DNA from: Terebella lapidaria
Lineage: Eukaryota; Annelida; Polychaeta; Terebellida; Terebellidae
NCBI GenBank assembly: GCA_949152475.1
Contig: OX424570.1
Span: forward strand, 21,510,694-21,574,693
Direction: 5' to 3'
DNA: 64,000 nt
Shown: positions 13,066 through 23,911 of the stretch, in pieces
Numbering within the stretch: position 1 is the first letter of the stretch
Layout: every line of letters begins with the position of its first letter
Made by a program: the position numbers and the translations under genes
Notes under the pieces: model-generated
What the model saw: only the letters and a program-made list of their open reading frames with translations
Told to the model about the DNA's origin: nothing
Database searches by the model: none

Positions 13066-14787
13066 TTAAGGAATCACAGAAATTTATTTTTTCATGCATC
13101 AGGATACTTGAAAAGGCATGAAATGATGAATTGTGTGACCACTGAAGATATTCAATACAAATTAAAGAATATTTTGGCATGTTTGGCTGGGCTCCAAGGG
13201 AAATGGAAAAATACATGTTAAATACACTGACGGCAATGATTGAGAAATTGTCTTCCACACTTATTGGAAGAGATATATAACTATGTGTACAAATTTGTGT
13301 ACGAAATAAAAATTATCATTATACAAGATTTACTCCAGGCCGACTGGGAGCCCAGAAACTGTGAAACACCCCCGCCCCCAGCCCCGAGGTTGCAATTGAC
13401 CAAAAATGGGTCGGCCTGGCGGCGCATCCGAGACTCATAAATAGCATGCCTCTTCACGTGGATATAGCACTGGACCTTACAGTGTGCATCTACATCATAA
13501 ATATCAGTTGCTTAAAACCTAACAAGCTAGGTTTTTGCAAGTTTTTGCTTTGCTTTACAAACAATATATTGCGTTTCTTATTGAATTAATATGTTTTTTT
13601 TTTGTTAAAATTTGTTCAAAATAATGTTACTCAGCTAAGGAATATTTCACCAATTTGTATACAGTGCTAACTGCAATCACATCATGTATCAGTCCTGAAA
13701 ATTTGAAACATTTCTTAAGAAAACTCAATTGGCTATTGAAGAATGAACGTTTGATATAGTGCTCCATTGGTGATTTTCAGCCCTAGGGGGTCCAGGTATG
13801 AAATGTGCTGCTACATGAGAACAAGACTGAGATATGACGTTGATATTTTATGCCGACACTAGCCATATATCACTCTACCTTATAATAAAGCATCCAGTCT
13901 CTATTCAATATATCCTATATATTAAGGAATCACAGAAATTTATTTTTTCATGCATCAGGATACTTGAAAAGGCATGAAATGATGAATTGTGTGACCACTG
14001 AAGATATTCAATACAAATTAAAGATTATTTTGGCATGTTTGGCTGGGCTCCAAGGGAAATGGAAAAATACATGTTAAATACACTGACGGCAATGATTGAG
14101 AAATTGTCTTCCACACTTATTGGAAGAGATATATAACTATGTGTACAAATTTGTGTACGAAATAAAAATTATCATTATACAAGATTTACTCCAGGCCGAC
14201 TGGGAGCCCAGAAACTGTGAAACACCCCCGCCCCCAGCCCCGAGGTTGCAATTGACCAAAAATGGGTCGGCCTGGCGGCGCATCCGAGACTCATAAATAG
14301 CATGCCTCGTCACGTGGATATAGCACTGGACCTTACAGTGTGCATCTACATCATAAATATCAGTTGCTTAAAACCTAACAAGCTAGGTTTTTGCAAGTTT
14401 TTGCTTTGCTTTACAAACAATATATTGCGTTTCTTATTGAATTAATATGTTTTTTTTGTTAAAATTTGTTCAAAATAATGTTACTCAGCTAAGGAATATT
14501 TCACCAATTTGTATACAGTGCTAATTGCAATCACATCATGTATCAGTCCTGAAAATTTGAAACATTTCTTAAGAAAACTCAATTGGCTATTGAAGAATGA
14601 ACGTTTGATATAGTGCTCCATTGGTGATTTTCAGCCCTAGGGGGTCCAGGTATGAAATGTGCTGCTACATGAGAACGGGCTGAGATATGACGTTGATATT
14701 TTATGCCGACACTATCCATATATCACTCTACCTTATAATAAAGCATCCAGTCTCTATTCAATATATCCTATATATCATGTATATTAA

Positions 14788-15257
14788 GGGTAGAAGCCAG
14801 AAATAGAACTGGGGATTCCTCACACATTGAGGATTCCGTTTTAAGTGACGTCATTTCGCCAGATGTATGGTTGCCTAGGGAGACAACGCGAAGCGATATT
14901 GATCCACGTGCTGGTTTATTTTGCGCGTGTGGAAGTCTGGTTTTCGGAAAAGCAAAAATCATGATGGTATTTCCCGGGATTTGGAGTAGAGAAAGGTTTT
15001 GCTGAATGTATGCTATGTCGGCAATTGCGATCTGAAAACGAGCTAAATTGACAGGGGTCCTGTTCAACGTCATTTTATGAAAAATTGGTACTATCATGCT
15101 CTATAGTGACCTAGATTTTATTGAAGTACTATGATTATACTATCACACCCTGTCAACCGTTAAGCCCTAATTTTTTTTTGGAAAGGTGAAACGCACACCC
15201 GAAGTTGCCCAATTTAACATTGATTGAAATGCAGCCAATAATTGGTCATTTCAACCC
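14788..15257. mobile_element. 470-bp MITE, satellite copy 7
   Basis: Preceded by an extra CATGTATAT and carries TTTTCGG and ATGATGGTA variants, all shared only with copy 10. Confidence 0.85.
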
Positions 15258-16970
15258 TTAAGGAATCACAGAAATTTATTTTTTTCATGCATCAGGATAC
15301 TTGAAAAGGCATGAAATGATGAATTGTGTGACCACTGAAGATATTCAATACAAATTAAAGAATATTTTGGCATGTTTGGCTGGGCTCCAAGGGAAATGGA
15401 AAAATACATGTTAAATACACTTACGGCAATGATTGAGAAATTGTCTTCCACACTTATTGGAAGAGATATATAACTATGTGTACAAATTTGTGTACGAAAT
15501 AAAAATTATCATTATACAAGATTTCCTCCAGGCCGACTGGGAGCCCAGAAACTGTGAAACACCCCCGCCCCCAGCCCCGAGGTTGCAATTGACCAAAAAT
15601 GGGTCGGCCTGGCGGCGCATCCGAGACTCATAAATAGCATGCCTCGTCACGTGGATATAGCACTGGACCTTACAGTGTGCATCTACATCATAAATATCAG
15701 TTGCTTAAAACCTAACAAGCTAGGTTTTTGCAAGTTTTTGCTTTGCTTTACAAACAATATATTGCGTTTCTTATTGAATTAATATGTTTTTTTTTGTTAA
15801 AATTTGTTCAAAATAATGTTACTCAGCTAAGGAATATTTCACCAATTTGTATACAGTGCTAATTGCAATCACATCATGTATCAGTCCTGAAAATTTGAAA
15901 CATTTCTTAAGAAAACTCAATTGGCTATTGAAGAATGAACGTTTGATATAGTGCTCCATTGGTGATTTTCAGCCGTAGGGGGTCCAGGTATGAAATGTGC
16001 TGCTACATGAGAACAAGACTGAGATATGACGTTGATATTTTATGCCGACACTACCCATATATCACTCTACCTTATAATAAAGCATCCAGTCTCTATTCAA
16101 TATATCCTATATATTAAGGAATCACAGAAATTTATTTTTTCATGCATCAGGATACTTGAAAAGGCATGAAATGATGAATTGTGTGACCACTGAAGATATT
16201 CAATACAAATTAAAGAATATTTTGGCATGTTTGGCTGGGCTCCAAGGGAAATGGAAAAATACATGTTAAATACACTGACGGCAATGATTGAGAAATTGTC
16301 TTCCACACTTATTGGAAGAGATATATAACTATGTGTACAAATTTGTGTACGAAATAAAAATTATCATTATACAAGATTTACTCCAGGCCGACTGGGAGCC
16401 CAGAAACTGTGAAACACCCCCGCCCCCAGCCCCGAGGTTGCAATTGACCAAAAATGGGTCGGCCTGGCGGCGCATCCGAGACTCATAAATAGCATGCCTC
16501 GTCACGTGGATATAGCACTGGACCTTACAGTGTGCATCTACATCATAAATATCAGTTGCTTAAAACCTAACAAGCTAGGTTTTTGCAAGTTTTTGCTTTG
16601 CTTTACAAACAATATATTGCGTTTCTTATTGAATTAATATGTTTTTTTTGTTAAAATTTGTTCAAAATAATGTTACTCAGCTAAGGAATATTTCACCAAT
16701 TTGTATACAGTGCTAATTGCAATCACATCATGTATCAGTCCTGAAAATTTGAAACATTTCTTAAGAAAACTCAATTGGCTATTGAAGAATGAACGTTTGA
16801 TATAGTGCTCCATTGGTGATTTTCAGCCCTAGGGGGTCCAGGTATGAAATGTGCTGCTACATGAGAACGGGCTGAGATATGACGTTGATATTTTATGCCG
16901 ACACTACCCATATATCACTCTACCTTATAATAAAGCATCCAGTCTCTATTCAATATATCCTATATATTAA

Positions 16971-17440
16971 GGGTAGAAGCTAGAAATAGAACTGGGGATT
17001 CCTCACACATTGAGGATTCCGTTTTAAGTGACGTCATTTCGCCAGATGTATGGTTGCCTAGGGAGACAACGCGAAGCGATATTGATCCACGTGCTGGTTT
17101 ATTTTGCGCGTGTGGAAGTCTGGTTTTGGGAAAAGCAAAAATCATGGTGGTATTTCCCGGGATTTGGAGTAGAGAAAGGTTTTGCTGAATGTATGCTATG
17201 TCGGCAATTGCGATCTGAAAACGAGCTAAATTGACAGGGGTCCTGTTCAACGTCATTTTATGAAAAATTGGTACTATCATGCTCTATAGTGACCTAGATT
17301 TTATTGAAGTACTATGATTATACTATCACACCCTGTCAACCGTTAAGCCCTAATTTTTTTTTGGAAAGGTGAAACGCACACCCGAAGTTGCCCAATTTAA
17401 CATTGATTGAAATGCAGCCAATAATTGGTCATTTCAACCC
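16971..17440. mobile_element. 470-bp MITE, satellite copy 8
   Basis: GGTATTTCCC variant, as copies 1, 4 and 5. Confidence 0.85.
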
Positions 17441-19152
17441 TTAAGGAATCACAGAAATTTATTTTTTCATGCATCAGGATACTTGAAAAGGCATGAAATG
17501 ATGAATTGTGTGACCACTGAAGATATTCAATACAAATTAAAGAATATTTTGGCATGTTTGGCTGGGCTCCAAGGGAAATGGAAAAATATATGTTAAATAC
17601 ACTGACGGCAATGATTGAGAAATTGTCTTCCACACTTATTGGAAGAGATATATAACTATGTGTACAAATTTGTGTACGAAATAAAAATTATCATTATACA
17701 AGATTTACTCCAGGCCGACTGGGAGCCCAGAAACTGTGAAACACCCCCGCCCCCAGCCCCGAGGTTGCAATTGACCAAAAATGGGTCGGCCTGGCGGCGC
17801 ATCCGAGACTCATAAATAGCATGCCTCGTCACGTGGATATAGCACTGGACCTTACAGTGTGCATCTACATCATAAATATCAGTTGCTTAAAACCTAACAA
17901 GCTAGGTTTTTGCAAGTTTTTGCTTTGCTTTACAAACAATATATTGCGTTTCTTATTGAATTAATATGTTTTTTTTTTGTTAAAATTTGTTCAAAATAAT
18001 GTTACTCAGCTAAGGAATATTTCACCAATTTGTATACAGTGCTAATTGCAATCACATCATGTATCAGTCCTGAAAATTTGAAACATTTCTTAAGAAAACT
18101 CAATTGGCTATTGAAGAATGAACGTTTGATATAGTGCTCCATTGGTGATTTTCAGCCCTAGGGGGTCCAGGTATGAAATGTGCTGCTACATGAGAACGGG
18201 CTGAGATATGACGTTGATATTTTATGCCGACACTACCCATATATCACTCTACCTTATAATAAAGCATCCAGTCTCTATTCAATATATCCTATATATTAAG
18301 GAATCACAGAAATTTATTTTTTCATGCATCAGGATACTTGAAAAGGCATGAAATGATGAATTGTGTGACCACTGAAGATATTCAATACAAATTAAAGATT
18401 ATTTTGGCATGTTTGGCTGGGCTGCAAGGGAAATGGAAAAATACATGTTAAATACACTGACGGCAATGATTGAGAAATTGTCTTCCACACTTATTGGAAG
18501 AGATATATAACTATGTGTACAAATTTGTGTACGAAATAAAAATTATCATTATACAAGATTTACTCCAGGCCGACTGGGAGCCCAGAAACTGTGAAACACC
18601 CCCGCCCCCAGCCCCGAGGTTGCAATTGACCAAAAATGGGTCGGCCTGGCGGCGCATCCGAGACTCATAAATAGCATGCCTCGTCACGTGGATATAGCAC
18701 TGGACCTTACAGTGTGCATCTGCATCATAAATATCAGTTGCTTAAAACCTAACAAGCTAGGTTTTTGCAAGTTTTTGCTTTGCTTTACAAACAATATATT
18801 GCGTTTCTTATTGAATTAATATGTTTTTTTTGTTAAAATTTGTTCAAAATAATGTTACTCAGCTAAGGAATATTTCACCAATTTGTATACAGTGCTAATT
18901 GCAATCACATCATGTATCAGTCCTGAAAATTTGAAACATTTCTTAAGAAAACTCAATTGGCTATTGAAGAATGAACGTTTGATATAGTGCTCCATTGGTG
19001 ATTTTCAGCCCTAGGGGGTCCAGGTATGAAATGTGCTGCTACATGAGAACGGGCTGAGATATGACGTTGATATTTTATGCCGACACTACCCATATATCAC
19101 TCTACCTTATAATAAAGCATCCAGTCTCTATTCAATATATCCTATATATTAA

Positions 19153-19622
19153 GGGTAGAAGCCAGAAATAGAACTGGGGATTCCTCACACATTGAGGATT
19201 CCGTTTTAAGTGACGTCATTTCGCCAGATGTATGGTTGCCTAGGGAGACAACGCGAAGCGATATTGATCCACGTGCTGGTTTATTTTGCGCGTGTGGAAG
19301 TCTGGTTTTGGGAAAAGCAAAAATCATGGTGGCATTTCCCGGGATTTGGAGTAGAGAAAGGTTTTGCTGAATGTATGCTATGTCGGCAATTGCGATCTGA
19401 AAACGAGCTAAATTGACAGGGGTCCTGTTCAACGTCATTTTATGAAAAATTGGTACTATCATGCTCTATAGTGACCAAGATTTTATTGAAGTACTATGAT
19501 TATACTATCACACCCTGTCAACCGTTAAGCCCTAATTTTTTTTTGGAAAGGTGAAACGCACACCCGAAGTTGCCCAATTTAACATTGATTTAAATGCAGC
19601 CAATAATTGGTCATTTCAACCC
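19153..19622. mobile_element. 470-bp MITE, satellite copy 9
   Basis: GGCATTTCCC and TTTAAATG variants; one private change (GACCAAGAT near 19475). Confidence 0.85.
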
Positions 19623-21344
19623 TTAAGGAATCACAGAAATTTATTTTTTCATGCATCAGGATACTTGAAAAGGCATGAAATGATGAATTGTGTGACCACT
19701 GAAGATATTCAATACAAATTAAAGAATATTTTGGCATGTTTGGCTGGGCTCCAAGGGAAATGGAAAAATACATGTTAAATACACTGACGGCAATGATTGA
19801 GAAATTGTCTTCCACACTTATTGGAAGAGATATATAACTATGTGTACAAATTTGTGTACGAAATAAAAATTATCATTATACAAGATTTACTCCAGGCCGA
19901 CTGGGAGCCCAGAAACTGTGAAACACCCCCGCCCCCAGCCCCGAGGTTGCAATTGACCAAAAATGGGTCGGCCTGGCGGCGCATCCGAGACTCATAAATA
20001 GCATGCCTCTTCACGTGGATATAGCACTGGACCTTACAGTGTGCATCTACATCATAAATATCAGTTGCTTAAAACCTAACAAGCTAGGTTTTTGCAAGTT
20101 TTTGCTTTGCTTTACAAACAATATATTGCGTTTCTTATTGAATTAATATGTTTTTTTTTTGTTAAAATTTGTTCAAAATAATGTTACTCAGCTAAGGAAT
20201 ATTTCACCAATTTGTATACAGTGCTAACTGCAATCACATCATGTATCAGTCCTGAAAATTTGAAACATTTCTTAAGAAAACTCAATTGGCTATTGAAGAA
20301 TGAACGTTTGATATAGTGCTCCATTGGTGATTTTCAGCCCTAGGGGGTCCAGGTATGAAATGTGCTGCTACATGAGAACAAGACTGAGATATGACGTTGA
20401 TATTTTATGCCGACACTACCCATATATCACTCTACCTTATAATAAAGCATCCAGTCTCTATTCAATATATCCTATATATTAAGGAATCACAGAAATTTAT
20501 TTTTTCATGCATCAGGATACTTGAAAAGGCATGAAATGATGAATTGTGTGACCACTGAAGATATTCAATACAAATTAAAGATTATTTTGGCATGTTTGGC
20601 TGGGCTCCAAGGGAAATGGAAAAATACATGTTAAATACACTGACGGCAATGATTGAGAAATTGTCTTCCACACTTATTGGAAGAGATATATAACTATGTG
20701 TACAAATTTGTGTACGAAATAAAAATTATCATTATACAAGATTTACTCCAGGCCGACTGGGAGCCCAGAAACTGTGAAACACCCCCGCCCCCAGCCCCGA
20801 GGTTGCAATTGACCAAAAATGGGTCGGCCTGGCGGCGCATCCGAGACTCATAAATAGCATGCCTCGTCACGTGGATATAGCACTGGACCTTACAGTGTGC
20901 ATCTACATCATAAATATCAGTTGCTTAAAACCTAACAAGCTAGGTTTTTGCAAGTTTTTGCTTTGCTTTACAAACAATATATTGCGTTTCTTATTGAATT
21001 AATATGTTTTTTTTGTTAAAATTTGTTCAAAATAATGTTACTCAGCTAAGGAATATTTCACCAATTTGTATACAGTGCTAATTGCAATCACATCATGTAT
21101 CAGTCCTGAAAATTTGAAACATTTCTTAAGAAAACTCAATTGGCTATTGAAGAATGAACGTTTGATATAGTGCTCCATTGGTGATTTTCAGCCCTAGGGG
21201 GTCCAGGTATGAAATGTGCTGCTACATGAGAACGGGCTGAGATATGACGTTGATATTTTATGCCGACACTATCCATATATCACTCTACCTTATAATAAAG
21301 CATCCAGTCTCTATTCAATATATCCTATATATCATGTATATTAA

Positions 21345-21814
21345 GGGTAGAAGCCAGAAATAGAACTGGGGATTCCTCACACATTGAGGATTCCGTTTTA
21401 AGTGACGTCATTTCGCCAGATGTATGGTTGCCTAGGGAGACAACGCGAAGCGATATTGATCCACGTGCTGGTTTATTTTGCGCGTGTGGAAGTCTGGTTT
21501 TCGGAAAAGCAAAAATCATGATGGTATTTCCCGGGATTTGGAGTAGAGAAAGGTTTTGCTGAATGTATGCTATGTCGGCAATTGCGATCTGAAAACGAGC
21601 TAAATTGACAGGGGTCCTGTTCAACGTCATTTTATGAAAAATTGGTACTATCATGCTCTATAGTGACCTAGATTTTATTGAAGTACTATGATTATACTAT
21701 CACACCTTGTCAACCGTTAAGCCCTAGTTTTTTTTTGGAAAGGTGAAACGCACACCCGAAGTTGCCCAATTTAACATTGATTTAAATGCAGCCAATAATT
21801 GGTCATTTCAACCC
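21345..21814. mobile_element. 470-bp MITE, satellite copy 10, at the array edge
   Basis: Same private variants as copy 7. The left TTAA is present, but the right TTAA is missing: TTTCAACCC runs straight into unrelated DNA (CGAACGGTGCC), so the array boundary coincides with the MITE end. Confidence 0.85.
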
Positions 21815-21836
21815 CGAACGGTGCCTCCAAGAACGA

Positions 21837-22952
21837 GGGACACCCGAAAACGAGTTCCAAGTTCCAAGTTCCGAGTTCCAAGTTCTGAGTTCCAAGTTCC
21901 GCGTTTAAAGTTCTAAGAAAAAGGTGTCGTCGGTGTTCAGTCAGTACCGTAAAACTTCTAATAAACGCCCGGGCGTCTATTGATTTCAGTTACACTCAAG
22001 ACCCGGCGTCTATTAGAACCCGGCGTTTATTAGAACCCGGTGTTTATTGATTTCAGTCGTTGTCTGGACCCGGCGTTTATTGGAGTTGCTGAGGCCTTGC
22101 TGTTACGATATGACAAATCGGACGACAGTTTAGACATTAAAAGCTGGAAATTCCCGACTGGGACGCGTTGAACTTGACGTTGTTGATATTAGTATCTATA
22201 CGTTGCTATGTTACACAATGTACGTAGACCCGGCGTCTATTAATTTCAGTATACATGAACCCCCGGCGTCTATCAGAACCCGGCGTCTATTAGAAGTTTT
22301 ACGGTATTTTTACACATGCCACACTTTTTCAGGAGTTCATTGAACATGGAGTCTAAAAGTTGCAGAGAAGAGGGATCATGGCGTCAGTTTGAAGGCGCAG
22401 CACCACTATATGTTACACGTTCGATTAAATGATAAATATCAACTTCTTCTATTAAATAATTGTTCAGTCATCCACAGCACGGCAAGAAATTGACAAGATC
22501 CGAATTTATTCTGTCATAATGCAAAAAGTATTATTTTCATTCCCCTTTGTTTTCAATTTTCCCATCATTTGTATTTAATTTTGTGAATGTAAAATATAGA
22601 AATGATATAAAAATGCATTTGAACTAAATAGAATTGAACGAAAACCACACCCAAATCCGCAAACTATCCGAAATTTCAAATCATACCCGCGTGGCACTCT
22701 GAGGTCCGCGCGTACCAGGCATCCGCTTGGAAGGTTAATTTTCGACTTTGTGATATTGAACAGCTGTTGAAAGGTGGCACAAGAAAGTGATTTAATGAGT
22801 TGGAGAGACCCGAAGCACAAATATAAAAACGATAACTGCACTTTCTTGGGACTTTAAATGCGGAACTTGGAACTTGGAACTCGGTACTTGAAACTCAGAA
22901 CTTGGAACTTGAAACTCGGAACTTGGAACTTGAAACTCGTTTTCGGGTGTCC
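21837..22952. mobile_element. TIR element with heptamer-repeat arms, probably non-autonomous
   Basis: It starts GGGACACCCGAAAACGAG and ends with the inverse, CTCGTTTTCGGGTGTCC. It is bounded by a near-perfect direct repeat, CCAAGAACGA (21827-21836) and CCAAGAATGA (22953-22962). Next to each end are degenerate 7-bp tandem repeats (GTTCCAA / GTTCCGA on the left, the complement on the right), so the arms can fold back over about 90 bp. No open frame resembles a transposase. A target duplication of 8-10 bp suits hAT or Mutator-like mobilisation; I cannot decide between them. A smaller TIR element lies inside. Confidence 0.7.
21945..22306. mobile_element. Nested MITE with TACCGTAAAACTTCTAATA ends
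   Basis: The left end TACCGTAAAACTTCTAATA is matched by its inverse at 22288-22306, about 362 bp in all. If the outer TA is the target duplication, the element is 21947-22304, mariner-like in target choice. The interior has about eight loose copies of a ~20-bp ACCCGGCGTCTATT motif. No coding capacity. Confidence 0.7.
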
Positions 22953-23157
22953 CCAAGAATGATGCCTTCGCGAGCGATTCTTCCGCGAACGACTTCTTCA
23001 GCGAATGCGTGACCGTTCCTGACGAACGTTTGGCGCGCTCTGTGTCATGGGCTTTGTTACACTGGTATTACCATCTCACCTTTAACATACATGTAGAGCT
23101 TATCTGATCTATGTTTTATTGGAATTGTCTCTTTGGAGTTCATCGAATTTTTGGAGT

Positions 23158-23640
23158 TCAATTATTTTGCTTGGAGGTTTTGAGGGATGAGGTAGTTTTG
23201 TACGTTTTATTTGCCCTATTCCATTCCATACATTCCATCATATTCTGGCGTTGTCGAGCGATTGAAAATTTTGAAAACATCTGTCTGTGCCTGGTCCCGG
23301 ATCGTCTCCCAATTCTGTGGGCAACAGGTATCTCCATATTGTAGCTGATACCAACGATGTTCCTCAATAATATCTCAACGGTGGCAGGACCATCTTCGGA
23401 CTCGGATTCATGGTATAAATCAACGGCTGAATCGAAACTGACAATGATATTTTGCGTCATGAAGTGCGCCCTCAACTCTTGTCACGAGTTGCGACCAGAA
23501 CTTTCTCGCATTTTTCTAGCTTCCCTGACATCGACACCACATCCGTTTGTAGTTTGGACATGCTCTGTGGTAGGTCACCATCACCGTTAGATTCGAGAGT
23601 ACTGGTCAGATTCATGAGAGACTCGACTCTCGGTCTGACA
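23158..23640 (-). pseudogene. LINE ORF1-like relic
   Basis: On the minus strand, a 105-codon open frame reads through VAHRIGRRSGTRHRQMFSKF, the signature of the RRM-like region of L1/CR1-type ORF1 proteins (an IPxxxAHRxGR...KF pattern). Upstream on the same strand, in another frame, is a stretch with KLQTDVVSMSGKLEKCEK, which looks like the preceding coiled coil. The two parts are not in one frame, and no endonuclease or reverse transcriptase region follows. It is therefore a decayed 5' fragment. It lies just upstream of the first visible methyltransferase exon, in opposite orientation. Confidence 0.6.
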
Positions 23641-23911
23641 GCCCTGTTGTCTGATTTATATTAGCGAGTCCCATACATTGTAAGTCTGACGGCACGCCTC
23701 CAGGTATCTCAATATTTTTTTTAATGTATTTTGGGTGGCATTTTTAATGGTGACGAATAAAATATACCTCCAGGGGTTAAATTGTGCGATTCATCTGGAT
23801 ACATTTATTGCCTACTCATTAAATTTCCAAAAATTCACAGGGGCACAATTTTCAAATCCAACTAGACCACCATTGTATATGAAGTATATCATCGTCAGTA
23901 TTGTGCTTCAG

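Larger units (their letters stand above)
6520..15257. repeat. Higher-order trimer, copy 2, with one extra dimer (dimers 4-7)
   Basis: Dimers 6520-8702, 8703-10884, 10885-13065 and 13066-15257. Dimer 4 carries the same marker as dimers 1 and 8 (TTTCCTCCAGG near 6784). Dimer 5 shares dimer 4's GGTATTTCCC MITE variant but lacks the marker, so it looks like an inserted duplicate. Dimer 6 matches dimers 2 and 9, and dimer 7 matches dimer 10, including an extra CATGTATAT next to the MITE. Confidence 0.8.
1..21814. repeat. Hierarchical satellite array (855-bp monomer, 2182-bp dimer, ~6.55-kb trimer)
   Basis: The same sequence recurs without interruption from the left edge to 21814. Landmark positions (149, 1003, 2331, 3185, 4512, 5367, 6695, 7550, 8877, 9732, 11059, 11913, 13240, 14096, 15433, 16288, 17615, 18470, 19797, 20653) alternate in spacing between 854-856 and 1327-1337 bp. 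The long spacing is the short monomer plus a 470-bp MITE and its TTAA duplication. Ten ~2182-bp dimers are present, the first short of its start by about 26 bp. Copies differ by few substitutions and by T-run length, so homogenisation is recent. Short open frames recur in every copy in both directions, but none looks like a protein. The array extends beyond the window. No known satellite family was recognised. Confidence 0.97.
15258..21814. repeat. Higher-order trimer, copy 3 (dimers 8-10), array end
   Basis: Dimers 15258-17440, 17441-19622 and 19623-21814. Dimers 5-7 map onto dimers 8-10 with offsets of 6556-6557 bp, sharing private variants such as CATGCCTCTTCACG (13446 and 20003) and CTAACTGCAATC (13667 and 20224). 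The array stops at the last base of the tenth MITE copy. Confidence 0.85.
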
